Source of the DNA: Microbacterium sp. SA39 | GTDB lineage: Bacteria; Actinomycetota; Actinomycetes; Actinomycetales; Microbacteriaceae | Assembly: GCF_000967865.1 (NCBI RefSeq) | Contig: NZ_JXRU01000038.1 | Span: forward strand, 124,001 to 188,000 | DNA length: 64,000 nt | Direction of reading: 5' to 3' | Part shown: positions 1 through 13,230 of the stretch, piece after piece | Position numbering within the stretch: the stretch's first letter is position 1 | Layout of the letters: each line of letters starts with the position of its first letter | Program-made: the position numbers and the translations under genes | The notes under the pieces: model-generated | What the model was told of the DNA's origin: nothing | Database searches by the model: none | Seen by the model: only the letters and a program-made list of their open reading frames with translations

Positions 1-3431
<3,431 letters not shown>

Positions 3432-3459
3432 GAGATTCCTTCTGGTGGTCTGTGGAGAC

Positions 3460-3482
3460 TCCGGATGCCGGTGGCATCCGGA
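3460..3482. promoter_or_regulatory. Perfect hairpin in the ilvD-ilvB gap
   Basis: TCCGGATGCC-ggt-GGCATCCGGA forms a 10-bp perfect stem with a 3-nt loop immediately after the ilvD stop codon and about 28 nt before the ilvB start codon. No T-run follows on the minus strand, so it is not a canonical terminator. It could act as an mRNA-stability or processing element, or a weak attenuator, between ilvD and ilvBN. Function is inferred from position only. Confidence 0.45.
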
Positions 3483-5201
3483 TCAGCCTGTGGTCGCTCC
3501 CTCTGCGGCGGACCGCACGAGGCGCGAGTACTTGGCGAGAACGCCTCGGGTGTAGCGCGGGGGAAGCGGCTCCCAGCCAGAGCGGCGGGAGGCGAGCTCA
3601 GCGTCGTCGACGAGTAGGTCGAGAGAGCGAGCTGCGATATCGACCCGTATCAGATCACCATCGCGCACGAAGGCGATCGGACCTGCGTCCACCGCTTCGG
3701 GTGCTATGTGGCCGATGCACAGGCCGGTTGTGCCGCCTGAGAATCGTCCGTCCGTCAAGAGTAGTACATCTTTTCCGAGTCCAGCGCCCTTGATGGCCGC
3801 GGTGATGGCGAGCATCTCGCGCATTCCCGGTCCGCCCTTGGGCCCCTCGTAGCGGATGACGATGACGGTGCCCGCTTCGATCTCGCCCTCGGCGACGGCA
3901 TCCATCGCGGCGCGCTCGCGCTCGAACACGCGGGCCGGCCCTTCGAAGACGGCTGCGTCGAAGCCCGCGGTCTTCACGACCGCGCCCTCGGGAGCGAGCG
4001 ACCCGTGCAGGATCGTGAGGCCACCGGTGGCGTGGATCGGGTTGTCGAAGGTGTGGATGACCGTGCCGTCGATCGGCTCGGGGTTCAGGTCGGCGAGGTT
4101 CTCGGCGAGAGTCTTGCCGGTCACGGTGAGGGCATCGCCGTGCAGGAGTCCCTCGTCGAGCATCGCCTTCATGATCACAGGGATGCCGCCGTGGCGGTCG
4201 ACGTCGTTCATGACGTACTTACCGAAGGGCTTCATGTCGGCGACGTGGGGCACCTTGTCGCCGATGCGGTTGAAGTCGTGGAGGTTCAGATCAACGTCGG
4301 CCTCGCGGGCGATGGCCAGCAGGTGCAGCACGACGTTGGTCGAGCCGCCGAGAGCCATCGCCAGTGCGATCGCGTTCTCGAACGCCTCCTTGGTGAGGAT
4401 GTCGCGGGTCGTGATGCCCTGGCGCAGCAGGTTCACGACGGCCTCGCCGGAGCGGTGGGCGTAGTAGTCGCGTCGGCGGTCCGCGGCGGGCGGCGCGGCC
4501 GAACCGGGAAGGCTCAGTCCGAGCGCCTCGGCGACGGATGCCATGGTGTTCGCGGTGTACATGCCGCCGCACGCGCCCTCGCCCGGCGCGATCGCGCACT
4601 CGATGCGCTTGAGGTCTTCCTCGCTCATCAGGCCGGCCCGGCAGGCGCCGACCGCCTCGAACGAGTCGATGATGGTGACGTCCTTCTCGGTGCCGTCCGA
4701 CAGCTTCACCCAGCCAGGAGCGATCGAGCCGGCGTAGAGGAACACGCTGGACAGGTCGAGGCGGGCACTGGCCATGAGCATGCCGGGGATCGACTTGTCG
4801 CAGCCGGCGAGCAGGACCGATCCGTCGAGGCGCTCGGCCATCATCACGGTCTCGACCGAGTCGGCGATGACCTCACGCGAGACGAGCGAGAAGTGCATGC
4901 CCTCGTGCCCCATCGAGATGCCGTCCGAGACGGAGATCGTGCCGAACTGCAGTGGGTAGCCTCCCCCGGAGTGCACGCCCTCCTTCGCACCCTGCGCGAG
5001 CCGGTCGAGGCTCAGGTTGCAGGGGGTGATCTCGTTCCAGCTGGAGGCGATGCCGATCTGCGGCTTCTCCCAGTCCGCGTCGCCCATGCCGACGGCGCGA
5101 AGCATGCCGCGAGAGGTCGTGGCCTCGATGCCGTCCGTGACGACTCGGCTGCGGGGCTTGATGTCGATGGACGCGCTGGGAGAAGGATCGTGCGATGACA
5201 T
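3483..5201 (-). CDS. ilvD: Dihydroxy-acid dehydratase
   Basis: Fe-S dehydratase that converts 2,3-dihydroxy-3-methylvalerate or -isovalerate to the 2-oxo acid, third step of the pathway. The 572-residue length matches the family. Hallmark motifs are [21 protein letters not shown] and [14 protein letters not shown], which supply the three cluster cysteines, and the C-terminal [20 protein letters not shown]. The ATG at 5201 has no good Shine-Dalgarno. Instead a TAGACT hexamer lies exactly 6 nt upstream, suggesting a leaderless transcript. That hexamer overlaps the TAG stop of otsB. ilvB lies 51 nt downstream, so ilvD is probably the promoter-proximal gene of the ilv series. Confidence 0.97.
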   Translation of the reverse strand: MSSHDPSPSASIDIKPRSRVVTDGIEATTSRGMLRAVGMGDADWEKPQIGIASSWNEITPCNLSLDRLAQGAKEGVHSGGGYPLQFGTISVSDGISMGHEGMHFSLVSREVIADSVETVMMAERLDGSVLLAGCDKSIPGMLMASARLDLSSVFLYAGSIAPGWVKLSDGTEKDVTIIDSFEAVGACRAGLMSEEDLKRIECAIAPGEGACGGMYTANTMASVAEALGLSLPGSAAPPAADRRRDYYAHRSGEAVVNLLRQGITTRDILTKEAFENAIALAMALGGSTNVVLHLLAIAREADVDLNLHDFNRIGDKVPHVADMKPFGKYVMNDVDRHGGIPVIMKAMLDEGLLHGDALTVTGKTLAENLADLNPEPIDGTVIHTFDNPIHATGGLTILHGSLAPEGAVVKTAGFDAAVFEGPARVFERERAAMDAVAEGEIEAGTVIVIRYEGPKGGPGMREMLAITAAIKGAGLGKDVLLLTDGRFSGGTTGLCIGHIAPEAVDAGPIAFVRDGDLIRVDIAARSLDLLVDDAELASRRSGWEPLPPRYTRGVLAKYSRLVRSAAEGATTG

Positions 5202-5207
5202 GACCGA

Positions 5208-5213
5208 AGTCTA
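5208..5213 (-). promoter_or_regulatory. -10 element of ilvD (leaderless)
   Basis: TAGACT, then 6 nt, then the ilvD ATG. The first three bases are also the TAG stop codon of otsB. The spacing places the transcription start on or next to the ATG. Confidence 0.6.
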
Positions 5214-6008
5214 TTGCCGGAGTGAGGAGCGCTCGTCCGCCAGGGCCTCCAGAAGCGCGCCCATCTGTTGTGGGTTGTCCACACGAAGGATGGCCGCGCT
5301 CTCGCCCGGGCCGACCCGCACGCCGAGATCCCCCGCCTGCAGCACGCGCATGGCGTCCTCGTCGGTCACGTCATCGCCGGCGAACAGGATGCCGGTGGCG
5401 TCGAAGCGCTCGCGGAGTGCCGCGACGGCGGCATCCTTCCCCTCGGAGCGCGATGAGAACTCCAGGACGCGGTGCCCCGCGCGACGGCGCCAGTGCGGGA
5501 AGCGCTCCGCGACCAGAGCGTCGATGTCCGCGAAGACGCGCTCCTCGGTCTCGCGGTCTGCCCGGCGCGTGTGCACGCCCATGCCGAATGTCTTCGGCTC
5601 GAACTCGGCGCCCTCGTAGCGCTCGATGATCGGACGGGCGGCTGCCCACAGCTCCTCGCGCGCGCCGTCCTCGGTGGCCTCGCCCGACTCTGCGGCGTCG
5701 CCCTCGCCCGGGAACCAGTACTGGGCGCCGTGCGAACCGGCCAGCGCGATGACCGAGTCGTCGGAGTGCTCGGTGATCTCGCGGAGGTCATGCATGCTGC
5801 GTCCGGAGACGTACGCGACCACCGTGTCCGGCAGCGCGGCCAGCCGCGCGACCTGCGCGGCGACCTCGGGAAGAGCCCGGGCCGCCATCGGGTCGGGGAC
5901 GAGAGGGGATGCCGTGCCGTCGAAGTCGAGGGCGACGACCAGGCGGGGGGTCGCTGCGAGCGCCGACAGATCGGCGTCAGGGGCTCCGGGGGTCCAGGCG
6001 CGGGTCAC
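5211..6008 (-). CDS. otsB: Trehalose-6-phosphate phosphatase
   Basis: HAD-superfamily phosphatase that removes the phosphate from trehalose 6-phosphate made by OtsA. The start is taken as GTG at 6008 because GGAG sits 5 nt upstream. The same frame stays open much further upstream, but that part is a shadow of otsA. The resulting 265 residues contain HAD motif I (VVALDFDGTASPL), the SGR of motif II (YVSGRSMHDL) and motif IV (GDDVTDEDAM near the C-terminus), normal for bacterial OtsB. It lies 26 nt downstream of otsA and is doubtless co-transcribed. Its stop codon overlaps the ilvD promoter. Confidence 0.94.
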   Translation of the reverse strand: MTRAWTPGAPDADLSALAATPRLVVALDFDGTASPLVPDPMAARALPEVAAQVARLAALPDTVVAYVSGRSMHDLREITEHSDDSVIALAGSHGAQYWFPGEGDAAESGEATEDGAREELWAAARPIIERYEGAEFEPKTFGMGVHTRRADRETEERVFADIDALVAERFPHWRRRAGHRVLEFSSRSEGKDAAVAALRERFDATGILFAGDDVTDEDAMRVLQAGDLGVRVGPGESAAILRVDNPQQMGALLEALADERSSLRQ

Positions 6009-6034
6009 GTGTTCTCCGTTTTCGAGTCGGTGGG

Positions 6035-7465
6035 TCAGCGCGCGCGGCGCGCTGCGGAAAGGGCGGACAGGAACGAGTCGGACCAGGCGGTGACATCGTG
6101 GTCGAGCACGCGGCGCCGCATCGACCGCATCCGCCGGGACTGCTCCCGCGGGGGCATCTCGACGGCGCGCATGATCGCCTCCTTGAGGCCTTCGATGTCG
6201 TGCGGATTCACCTGGATCGCGCTGCCCAGTTCGTCGGCGGCGCCGGCGAACTCGCTCAGCACGAGCACTCCCCTGTTGTCGGTGCGTGTGGCGACGTACT
6301 CCTTGGCGACCAGGTTCATGCCGTCGCGCAGGGCGGTCACGAGCATCACGTCGGCGGCGAGGTACAGCGCGACCATCTCCTCGCGGGGGTAGCCCTGGTG
6401 CAGGTACCGGATGGCGGTGTGGCCCATCGTGTCGGTGTCGCCGTTGATGCGGGCGACGGAGAGCTCGATCTCGTCGCGCAGGTTGGCATACGCGTCGACG
6501 CGCTCGCGGCTGGGGCTCGCCACCTGCACCAAGGTCACGTCCTCGACAGAGAGGACACCATCGGTGAGCAGCTCTCCGTACGCCTTGATGCGATGCCCGA
6601 TGCCCTTGGTGTAGTCGAGGCGGTCGACGCCGAGGAGGATGCGCTTCGGGTTGCCGAGGCTCTCGCGGATCTCGGCGGCGCGCGCCTGGATGTCGGGTCG
6701 CGCGGCGAGCTCGAGATAGGGCTCGGTGTCGATGGAGATCGGGAACGCCTTCACCAGCGCCTTGTGCGACTCCCCCCGGTCGTCGATCTCGCCGTTGCCC
6801 GACGGCACGGTGACGGTCGAGGCCTTGATGTCGTACTTCAGGCGTCGACGGATCGCGTTGAGGAAGTTCGTGGCGTCGGTGGCGCGCTGGAAGCCGATCA
6901 CATCGGCTCCGAGCAGTCCGCGCAGGACCTGCCCGCGCCACGGGAGCTGCGCATACAGGCCGTGCGTCGGGAACGGGATGTGGTGGAAGTATCCGATGGT
7001 CACGTCCGGACGCAGCGCCCTGATCATCTGCGGCACGAGCTGCAGCTGATAGTCGTGCACCCAGACCGTGCCGTCCTGAGCGACAGCTGCGGCGGCGGCA
7101 TCCGCGAACCGGCGGTTGACCGCGACGTACGCGTCCCACCATTCCCGGTGGTATTGCGGTGGCGCGATGACGTCGTGATAGAGCGGCCAGATCGTGTCGT
7201 TGGAGAAGCCCTCGTAGTACTCGGCGATCTCCTGCTCGCTCAGCGTGATCGGGATGAGCCTGATGCCTCCCGAGGTGAACGGCTTGAGCTCGAGGTCGGC
7301 CTGCCCCGGCCAGCCGACCCAGGCGCCGTTGACGCTGCGCATGACGGGTTCCAACGCGGCCACGAGTCCGCCGGGCGACGTGCGCCACACCTCTTCGCCG
7401 TCGGGTCCTGCGGCACGATCGACAGGAAGCCGATTGGCGACCACGACGAAATCTGCGGCGGCCAT
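6035..7465 (-). CDS. otsA: Trehalose-6-phosphate synthase (GT20)
   Basis: Transfers glucose from a nucleotide sugar (UDP- or GDP-glucose) to glucose 6-phosphate, giving trehalose 6-phosphate for osmoprotection. The 476 residues show the GT20 start (FVVVANRLPVDR), the GGLV phosphate-binding turn, WVHDYQLQLVP, the FHHIPFP motif and the C-terminal DGMNLVAKEYV nucleotide site. The ATG at 7465 is preceded by GAGGAG. A TAGCCT hexamer (7500-7505) about 35 nt upstream is a reasonable -10 for a short 5' UTR. otsB follows 26 nt after the stop. Confidence 0.96.
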   Translation of the reverse strand: MAAADFVVVANRLPVDRAAGPDGEEVWRTSPGGLVAALEPVMRSVNGAWVGWPGQADLELKPFTSGGIRLIPITLSEQEIAEYYEGFSNDTIWPLYHDVIAPPQYHREWWDAYVAVNRRFADAAAAAVAQDGTVWVHDYQLQLVPQMIRALRPDVTIGYFHHIPFPTHGLYAQLPWRGQVLRGLLGADVIGFQRATDATNFLNAIRRRLKYDIKASTVTVPSGNGEIDDRGESHKALVKAFPISIDTEPYLELAARPDIQARAAEIRESLGNPKRILLGVDRLDYTKGIGHRIKAYGELLTDGVLSVEDVTLVQVASPSRERVDAYANLRDEIELSVARINGDTDTMGHTAIRYLHQGYPREEMVALYLAADVMLVTALRDGMNLVAKEYVATRTDNRGVLVLSEFAGAADELGSAIQVNPHDIEGLKEAIMRAVEMPPREQSRRMRSMRRRVLDHDVTAWSDSFLSALSAARRAR

Positions 7466-7499
7466 GGTGACTCCTCACGACAGGGGGTGGATGCTCCCC

Positions 7500-7505
7500 A
7501 GGCTA
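7500..7505 (-). promoter_or_regulatory. Probable -10 element of otsAB
   Basis: TAGCCT on the minus strand, 34 nt before the otsA ATG. This leaves room for a 5' UTR of roughly 28 nt that contains the GAGGAG ribosome site. Confidence 0.4.
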
Positions 7506-7536
7506 CCGATGTTGACGCCCGCTGTTCGCCAGGTCG

Positions 7537-8802
7537 TCAGGCGACGGTACGCGCGGCGCGCGGCGCCGTGCGGCTGAGGAACCAGTTCACGACTCCGGCG
7601 ACGAAGACGACGAGCGCCGCGATCACAGGAATGAACAGGGCAGGAGCCGTTCCGATGCTCTCCGCGATCCCGCCTGTCGTCGCCGCACCCAGCGACTGCC
7701 CGACGACCACGCCAGAGCCGAGCATCGTCATCACGGTCGCCGAACGCCCGATCGGGCTGCGCGCGGCGCCGAAGCTGTACTGGGTGACGAGGGTCGGGCC
7801 GATGCCGACCCCCATGATCGCGAGTGCGATCGTCATGGTGGCCGGCGAGTCCGCGAACGGGAGGAGCGCCGTACCCGCGAGCAGGATGCCGGAGAAGACG
7901 AGCCAGCGGGTTCGCAGAGTGAATACCGGGGGCAACCAGGCCACGCCGAGGGCCAGGATCGCGGAGCCGACGCCCATCACGCCGTAGAGCAGGCCGGCCT
8001 GCTCGGGTGCGCCGCGGTCGGCCATGAACGACGTGAGCGCGGTGAGCATGGCGCCGAAGAAGATCCCGACTCCCAGGATGCCGAGCACGACGATGAGCAG
8101 CTGCGGGCGGAAGAGATCCGAGATCGCCGACGGCGCCTTCCCGTCGGCGTCACGCTCGAGGGACACGTGGCGCCCGCTCGGATGCAGGGCGAAGGCGCCG
8201 ACGAACACCACGGTCAGCGCGGCCGCTCCCACCAGCGGCGCCCAGGGCGCGAGCGCGGACGCGAGGATGCCGACGAGGAACGGCCCGAAGACGAACACCG
8301 TCTCGTCTGCGGCCGACTCGTAGGCCATGGTGCCGGAGAGCGTGCGCGTCCGCTGCGCCTCGGGCATCCGCTCCCGGATGATCGTGACCAGCCGCGAGCG
8401 CGAGAGCGGCGCGACCTGAGGCGCCGTCGCGCCGATACCGACGGCCGCGAGGAGCACGAAGCCGTCTGCGCCCGCCCCGTACACGGTGACGGTGAAGATG
8501 ACGAGCATGGTGCCGTTGGCGACGGCGAGCGCGAGCAGCACCCCGCGCTGTCCGAACCGGTCGGCTGCCGCTCCCAGCAGGGGGCCGAAGCACGCGGTGC
8601 CGAGGCCGACGGCGGCGGAGGTGAGACCGCCCAGCGACAGCGAGCCACGTGCCGAGACGACGACCGTGAGCACGCCGACGACCATCATGGCGAAGGGCAA
8701 CCTCGCGATGAACGCGAGGAGGAAGTACGGGAGGCCGACGAGGCGGAACAGGCTGGAAGTGTCGGCGGGCTGCGTCGGAGACTGCGGTGATGCGTGTGTC
8801 AT
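7537..8802 (-). CDS. MFS permease
   Basis: Membrane transporter of the major facilitator superfamily, 421 residues with about 12 predicted transmembrane helices. The loop between helices 2 and 3 has the typical MFS signature (GAAADRFGQRG, about residue 80), and a hydrophilic loop near residues 205-225 separates the two six-helix halves. The substrate cannot be read from sequence; drug- or metabolite-efflux permeases look like this. The gene is divergent from the aminotransferase at 8992 and ends 71 nt before otsA, so it is likely a single-gene unit. The ATG at 8802 lacks a clear Shine-Dalgarno. Confidence 0.85.
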   Translation of the reverse strand: MTHASPQSPTQPADTSSLFRLVGLPYFLLAFIARLPFAMMVVGVLTVVVSARGSLSLGGLTSAAVGLGTACFGPLLGAAADRFGQRGVLLALAVANGTMLVIFTVTVYGAGADGFVLLAAVGIGATAPQVAPLSRSRLVTIIRERMPEAQRTRTLSGTMAYESAADETVFVFGPFLVGILASALAPWAPLVGAAALTVVFVGAFALHPSGRHVSLERDADGKAPSAISDLFRPQLLIVVLGILGVGIFFGAMLTALTSFMADRGAPEQAGLLYGVMGVGSAILALGVAWLPPVFTLRTRWLVFSGILLAGTALLPFADSPATMTIALAIMGVGIGPTLVTQYSFGAARSPIGRSATVMTMLGSGVVVGQSLGAATTGGIAESIGTAPALFIPVIAALVVFVAGVVNWFLSRTAPRAARTVA

Positions 8803-8934
8803 GGCTCTCGCGCGTCGATGACGCGATGTCGGGTGCCGCCGCTGTCCGCGGGAATGCCCGCGGCCGGTAGTTACACGGTGATGCGGCCGCGGACGAGCCG
8901 CGACACGTCGATTCTACCGCGCCGTGCGCACCGC

Positions 8935-8940
8935 TATCCT
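8935..8940 (+). promoter_or_regulatory. Probable -10 element of the aminotransferase gene
   Basis: TATCCT, with the start codon 51 nt downstream and AGGAG in between. It lies in the divergent intergenic region between the MFS permease and the aminotransferase. Confidence 0.4.
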
Positions 8941-8991
8941 GGGCGGCACCGCCTCGCCGTGCCCGCACTCCCGCGCCTTCAGGAGCAGCCG

Positions 8992-10197
8992 TTGCCCACT
9001 CCCCCGCACACCACCGCCTCCGCCCGTGCGCTGCCTTCGCGATCGCAGCGCGCCGGTTCCGCCAAGACCTCGCCGGTGCGCGACCTGCTCGCCCTCACCG
9101 AGCGGCCGGAGGTCATCTCCTTCGCCGGCGGTCTCCCCGCCCCTGAGCTGTTCGACCTCGACGGGATCCGCGCCTCGTTCGATGCGGTGCTCGGCTCCCC
9201 CGGCGTGCTGCAGTACTCGACGTCCGAGGGCAGCGGCGCTCTCCGAGAGGAGGTCGCGCGGCGCTACGCCGTCGACGGCCTCGCGACAGCGGCATCCGAA
9301 GTGATCATCACCACCGGCTCGCAGCAGGGTCTCGGACTGCTGGCCACCTCGTTGATCGACCCGGGCGACACGATCCTCGTCGAGGAGCCGTGCTACCTCG
9401 CGGCGCTGCAGACGTTCGCCCTGGCTGGAGCCCGCGTGATCGGCGTCCCGTACGTCGGGGACGAGCTGGATCTCGACGCGCTCGATCGGCTCGCCGCCGA
9501 GAACGCGCCGAAGTTCTTCTACACCGTGCCGACGTTCCAGAACCCGACCGGCCGCACCCACGACGTCGACACCCGAGGTCGGATCGCGGATGCCGCGCAG
9601 CGGAACGGCTTCCGCATCATCGAGGACGAGCCGTACCGCCAGCTGCGCTACTCCGGCGAAGCCCTGCCCTCGCTGGCGGCCTTCGCCCCCGACCACGTCG
9701 TGAGCCTCGGCAGCTTCTCGAAGGTGATCGCGCCCGGACTCCGGATCGGCTGGATCCGCACGACACCCGACATCCGTCCGACGGTGACGATCGCGAAGCA
9801 GGCGGCCGACCTGCACACGTCGACCGTCGACCAGGCTGCTGCGGCTCACTATCTCGTTTCCGGCCGGGGCGAACCGGCGCTCGAACGGATCCGCTCCGCG
9901 TACGCCGAGCGGCGCGACGCGATGCTCGAGGCGCTCCCGACAGCGCTTCCGGAGGGGAGCTCGTGGAACCGCCCCGACGGCGGCATGTTCGTCTGGGTGC
10001 GACTGCCTGAGGGAATGGATGCCGCGGCGACGCTCGGCGCCGCCCTCGCCCGGGACGTCGCCTATGTTCCCGGAGCCGCCTTCTTCTCGGGTGAGCCCGA
10101 TGAACGCACGCTCCGGCTCTCGTTCACGACGTATCCCCCTGCCAGCATCCGCGAGGGGTTGTCAAGGCTCGGGACGGCCTGGGGTGCAGGCGGGTAG
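8992..10197 (+). CDS. PLP-dependent class I/II aminotransferase (MocR/LysN-like fold type I)
   Basis: Aminotransferase with the fold-type-I PLP core. The frame is open further upstream, but TTG at 8992 is preferred because AGGAG lies 6 nt before it and homology-like sequence begins only after it. The 401 residues show ISFAGGLPAPELF at the N-terminus, the TGSQQGLGLL cofactor loop, Asp212 (IIEDEPY) and the Schiff-base lysine Lys244 in SLGSFSKVIAPGLRIGW. This arrangement is typical of the 2-aminoadipate / aromatic / branched-chain aminotransferases related to LysN and Aro8. The exact amino acid is not determinable. No regulator DNA-binding domain is attached. Confidence 0.85.
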   Translation: MPTPPHTTASARALPSRSQRAGSAKTSPVRDLLALTERPEVISFAGGLPAPELFDLDGIRASFDAVLGSPGVLQYSTSEGSGALREEVARRYAVDGLATAASEVIITTGSQQGLGLLATSLIDPGDTILVEEPCYLAALQTFALAGARVIGVPYVGDELDLDALDRLAAENAPKFFYTVPTFQNPTGRTHDVDTRGRIADAAQRNGFRIIEDEPYRQLRYSGEALPSLAAFAPDHVVSLGSFSKVIAPGLRIGWIRTTPDIRPTVTIAKQAADLHTSTVDQAAAAHYLVSGRGEPALERIRSAYAERRDAMLEALPTALPEGSSWNRPDGGMFVWVRLPEGMDAAATLGAALARDVAYVPGAAFFSGEPDERTLRLSFTTYPPASIREGLSRLGTAWGAGG

Positions 10198-10200
10198 CGT
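10195..10200 (+). promoter_or_regulatory. -10 element of the small membrane gene (leaderless)
   Basis: TAGCGT, 6 nt before the ATG at 10207. It overlaps the TAG stop codon of the upstream aminotransferase. Confidence 0.55.
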
Positions 10201-10206
10201 AGGGGC

Positions 10207-10506
10207 ATGCGCTACCTCTTCAGCACCGGACTCATCGCTGCGATCTCCGCGGGAATCTCGCTGCTGCGCGGCACCCGCCAGGAACCCATCACGTGGCGCG
10301 CGGCGCTCTCCTGGGTGAGCTGGGGCATCACGATGGCTCTCGCCGTCGGCGCGGTCGTCGACATGAACCGCGAGCGGCGCGGCGTGCTCGTCGACGCCGA
10401 CTCGCCCCAGTCGGTCAAGAAGTCCCGGAAGGCCCAGCGCCTGCAGTTCCGCTCGCAGAAGGCGCTCGCCGACGCGCAGGGCCACGCGAAGGATCGTCGC
10501 AACTGA
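10207..10506 (+). CDS. Small conserved-looking membrane protein
   Basis: Unknown protein of 99 residues. Residues about 3-18 and 36-52 are hydrophobic (SWGITMALAVGAVVDM ends the second) and would form a two-helix hairpin. The C-terminal half is strongly basic and polar (PQSVKKSRKAQRLQFRSQK) and probably cytoplasmic. It starts 9 nt after the aminotransferase stop but has its own -10 hexamer placed for leaderless transcription, so it may be expressed both ways. It converges on the thiolase gene. I recognise no named family and assign no function. Confidence 0.7.
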   Translation: MRYLFSTGLIAAISAGISLLRGTRQEPITWRAALSWVSWGITMALAVGAVVDMNRERRGVLVDADSPQSVKKSRKAQRLQFRSQKALADAQGHAKDRRN

Positions 10507-10537
10507 GGCGATCCCCACGCGCTCCCTCTGAGCGCGG

Positions 10538-11767
10538 TCAGCGCGTGAGGATGAGCGCCTCTCCCTGACCTCCGCCACCGCAGAGGCCGACGGCCGCAGT
10601 GCCGCCGCCTCGACGCGCGAGCTCATGCGCGATGTGCACGACGAGCCGGTTCCCCGACGCACCGATCGGATGACCGATCGCGATGCCGCCGCCGTGGATG
10701 TTGACCTTCTCGCCGTCGAGGCCCAGTTCCACCTGCGACCGGGCGACCACGGCTCCGAAGGCCTCGTTGATCTCGACCAGGTCGAGGTCGGCCGGAGAGA
10801 TGCCCTGCTTCTCGCAGGCCCGCTCGATCGCCCGCGCCGGCTGCGCCTGGAGGGAGTTGTCCGGGCCGGCCGTCTGTCCGCTGGCACCGACCGTCACCAG
10901 CACGGGCCAGCCCTTCGCTTCGGCCACAGCGCGAGTCGTCACGACGACGGCAGAGGCGCCGTCGGAGATCTGCGAGGAGTTCCCGGCGGTGATCGAGCCG
11001 CCTTCGGCGAAGGCCGCCCTGAGTCCTCCGAGAGTCTCGACGGTCGTCTCCGGGCGGATGCCCTCGTCCTTGGTCACCAGCACGGGTTCCCCGCGGCGTT
11101 GCGGTACCGACACGGTGACGATCTCGGCATCGAACGCGCCGGACTCCTGAGCGGCGGCCGCGCGCTGGTGCGACAGTGCCGCGACGGCATCCTGCGCCTC
11201 GCGCGTGAGCTCGTAGCGGGCGTTGTGACGCTCGGTCGACGCGCCCATGCTCTCGCGGTCGTACGCGTCGGTGAGCCCGTCGTAGGCCATGTGGTCGAGC
11301 ACCTCGACGCTGCCGTACGTCCAGCCGTCGCGCGAACCCATCAGCAGGTGCGGTGCGCGTGTCATCGACTCCATCCCGCCGGCGACGACGACCAGCGCGT
11401 CACCCGTGCGGATCATCCGGGCCGCATCGATGATGGCAGTGAGGCCGGACAGGCAGACCTTGTTCACCGAGTGCGCTGGGACGTCCCAGCCGATGCCCGC
11501 GCCGATCGCGGCCTGACGGGCGGCATTCTGCCCTGATCCCGCGGCGAGCACCTGCCCGACGATGACCGCGTCGATGTCGGCGGGGTCGATGGACGCCTGC
11601 TCGAGAGCTCCGCGGATCGCGAAGGCGCCGAGCTGCGGGGCGGTGAACGACGCGAGCTGTCCCTTCAGGCGTCCCTGCGGGGTGCGGGCGGCGGCGACGA
11701 TGACGACATCGTCTGCAGCCGTGGTGATCTCGACCGTGCTCTTCTCAACCATGCTGTTCTCAACCAT
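10538..11767 (-). CDS. Acetyl-CoA acetyltransferase / thiolase
   Basis: Thiolase that cleaves a 3-oxoacyl-CoA (acetoacetyl-CoA or beta-ketoadipyl-CoA) to acetyl-CoA plus the shortened acyl-CoA. ATG at 11767 is chosen because GGAAGGG lies about 8 nt upstream; the start overlaps the scoB stop by 8 nt. The 409 residues contain the nucleophile Cys105 ([10 protein letters not shown]), the [12 protein letters not shown] loop, the INEAFGAV motif, the GHPIGASG histidine and the second catalytic cysteine in [11 protein letters not shown]. It is the last gene of scoA-scoB-thiolase, so it most likely completes acetoacetate or 3-oxoadipate degradation. No other pca genes are nearby to decide between these. 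Confidence 0.92.
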   Translation of the reverse strand: MVENSMVEKSTVEITTAADDVVIVAAARTPQGRLKGQLASFTAPQLGAFAIRGALEQASIDPADIDAVIVGQVLAAGSGQNAARQAAIGAGIGWDVPAHSVNKVCLSGLTAIIDAARMIRTGDALVVVAGGMESMTRAPHLLMGSRDGWTYGSVEVLDHMAYDGLTDAYDRESMGASTERHNARYELTREAQDAVAALSHQRAAAAQESGAFDAEIVTVSVPQRRGEPVLVTKDEGIRPETTVETLGGLRAAFAEGGSITAGNSSQISDGASAVVVTTRAVAEAKGWPVLVTVGASGQTAGPDNSLQAQPARAIERACEKQGISPADLDLVEINEAFGAVVARSQVELGLDGEKVNIHGGGIAIGHPIGASGNRLVVHIAHELARRGGGTAAVGLCGGGGQGEALILTR

Positions 11768-12428
11768 GTGCTGTGGCCCTTCCGTCGGTGAGGGTGTCCG
11801 AGATGACGAGGGGCGGTTCGGTGGCGGTGACGACCTCGTCGATCGTGACGCCTGGAGCGAGCTCGACCAGCACCAGGCCGTCGGCGGTGACATCGATCAC
11901 CGCGAGGTCGGTGATGATCCGGTCGACAACGCCCCGGCCGGTGAGCGGCAGTGAGCAGTCGTTCACGATCTTGGCCGATCCGTCGCGTGCCACGTGCTCC
12001 ATCAGGACGATCACGCGGCCTGCTCCATGCACCAGGTCCATGGCGCCGCCCGGCCCCTTCACCATCTTGCCGGGGATCATCCAGTTGGCGAGATCGCCGG
12101 ATGCCGACACCTGCATGGCCCCGAGGATGGCGGCGTCGATCTTGCCGCCGCGGATCATGCCGAAACTGGTCGCTGAGTCGAAGAACGCGGAACCCGGGAG
12201 CACGGTGACCGTCTCCTTCCCCGCGTTGATCAGGTCGGGATCGACGACATCCTCCCGGGGGTACGGCCCCACGCCGAGGATGCCGTTCTCGGATTGGAGC
12301 ACCACGGTGACGTCGGAGGGCACGTGGTTGGGCACGAGGGTGGGCAGGCCGATGCCGAGGTTGACGTAGGCCCCGTCCTCGAGCTCTGCGGCGGCACGGG
12401 CGGCCATCTGGTCACGGGTGAGCGCCAT
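11760..12428 (-). CDS. scoB: 3-oxoacid CoA-transferase, subunit B
   Basis: Beta subunit of a class I CoA-transferase that moves CoA from succinyl-CoA to a 3-oxoacid. The 222 residues carry the SENG signature with catalytic Glu47 ([14 protein letters not shown]) and the late glycine-rich stretch [17 protein letters not shown] that is universal in this subunit. The ATG at 12428 is one base after the scoA stop (TGA-C-ATG), and its stop overlaps the thiolase start, so translation of all three genes is coupled. PcaJ (3-oxoadipate transferase) and ScoB cannot be told apart with certainty from sequence. Confidence 0.92.
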   Translation of the reverse strand: MALTRDQMAARAAAELEDGAYVNLGIGLPTLVPNHVPSDVTVVLQSENGILGVGPYPREDVVDPDLINAGKETVTVLPGSAFFDSATSFGMIRGGKIDAAILGAMQVSASGDLANWMIPGKMVKGPGGAMDLVHGAGRVIVLMEHVARDGSAKIVNDCSLPLTGRGVVDRIITDLAVIDVTADGLVLVELAPGVTIDEVVTATEPPLVISDTLTDGRATAHG

Positions 12429-12429
12429 G

Positions 12430-13218
12430 TCAGGCTCCTTTCGCGGCGACTGCCGGTTCTGAGACAGTTCGCCGCTCGATGCGCTTGGGGATGTCGGTGC
12501 CGACCTCGACGATGCGGTGCACGAAGACACCGGGGAGGTGGACGCTGTCGGGATCGAGGTCTCCCGGTTCCACGAGACGCTCGACCTGCGCGATGCATAC
12601 GCGGCCGGCCATGGCCGCCAGGGGGTTGAAGTTGCGAGCCGCTTTGTTGAAGACGAGATTGCCGTGCCGGTCGCCGTAGGCGGCATGCACGAGCGAGTAG
12701 TCGGTGGTGATCGCCTCTTCGAGGACGAACTCCTTCGGCTCGCCGTTCACGTCGAACGTGCGCACGTCCTTCACGGGCGAGGCCACGCCGATCGATCCGT
12801 CGGGGTTGTACCGACGAGGCAGTCCTCCCTCGGCGACCTGCGTGCCCACACCGGTCTGCGTGAAGAACGCAGCGATGCCGCATCCGCCGGCGCGGAGCTT
12901 CTCGGCGAGCGTCCCCTGCGGGGTCAGTTCCAGCTCGAGCTCGCCGGAGAGGAACTGCCGTTCGAACTCCTTGTTCTCACCGACATACGACGAGGTCATC
13001 TTGCGGATGCGCTGCGCCGCGAGCAGGACGCCGAGGCCCCAGTCGTCGACTCCGCAGTTGTTGCTCACGACACTGAGGCCCTTCGTCCCCTGCGCGAGAA
13101 GTGCCTCGATGAGAGCGATCGGATTGCCGGAGAGGCCGAATCCGCCGACGGCGAGCGACGCTCCGTCCGAGATGTCCGCGACGGCGGCGGCCGCCGATTC
13201 CCACTGCTTGTCGATCAC
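12430..13218 (-). CDS. scoA: 3-oxoacid CoA-transferase, subunit A
   Basis: Alpha subunit of the CoA-transferase, binding CoA. The start is GTG at 13218, supported by AAGGAG 5 nt upstream, giving 262 residues; the open frame further upstream is not homologous-looking. The N-terminal glycine motif [17 protein letters not shown] and the conserved [12 protein letters not shown] and [11 protein letters not shown] segments are typical of ScoA. It is promoter-proximal in the scoAB-thiolase operon and divergent from an IclR-family regulator 105 nt away, the usual control arrangement for this pathway. Confidence 0.92.
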   Translation of the reverse strand: MIDKQWESAAAAVADISDGASLAVGGFGLSGNPIALIEALLAQGTKGLSVVSNNCGVDDWGLGVLLAAQRIRKMTSSYVGENKEFERQFLSGELELELTPQGTLAEKLRAGGCGIAAFFTQTGVGTQVAEGGLPRRYNPDGSIGVASPVKDVRTFDVNGEPKEFVLEEAITTDYSLVHAAYGDRHGNLVFNKAARNFNPLAAMAGRVCIAQVERLVEPGDLDPDSVHLPGVFVHRIVEVGTDIPKRIERRTVSEPAVAAKGA

Positions 13219-13230
13219 GACTGCTCCTTC

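Noticed and set aside
5211..7478. Single 755-codon frame that looks like an OtsA-OtsB fusion
   Set aside because: The upstream part is a shadow frame of otsA; OtsB homology begins only after GTG 6008, which has its own ribosome site.
10516..10547. Inverted repeat CACGCGCT/AGCGCGTG between the small membrane gene and the thiolase
   Set aside because: It overlaps the thiolase stop and lacks a T-run; in DNA this GC-rich such repeats are expected by chance.
12429..12686. Possible N-terminal extension of scoB
   Set aside because: It overlaps scoA in another frame and has no homology; ATG 12428 directly after the scoA stop is the expected coupled start.
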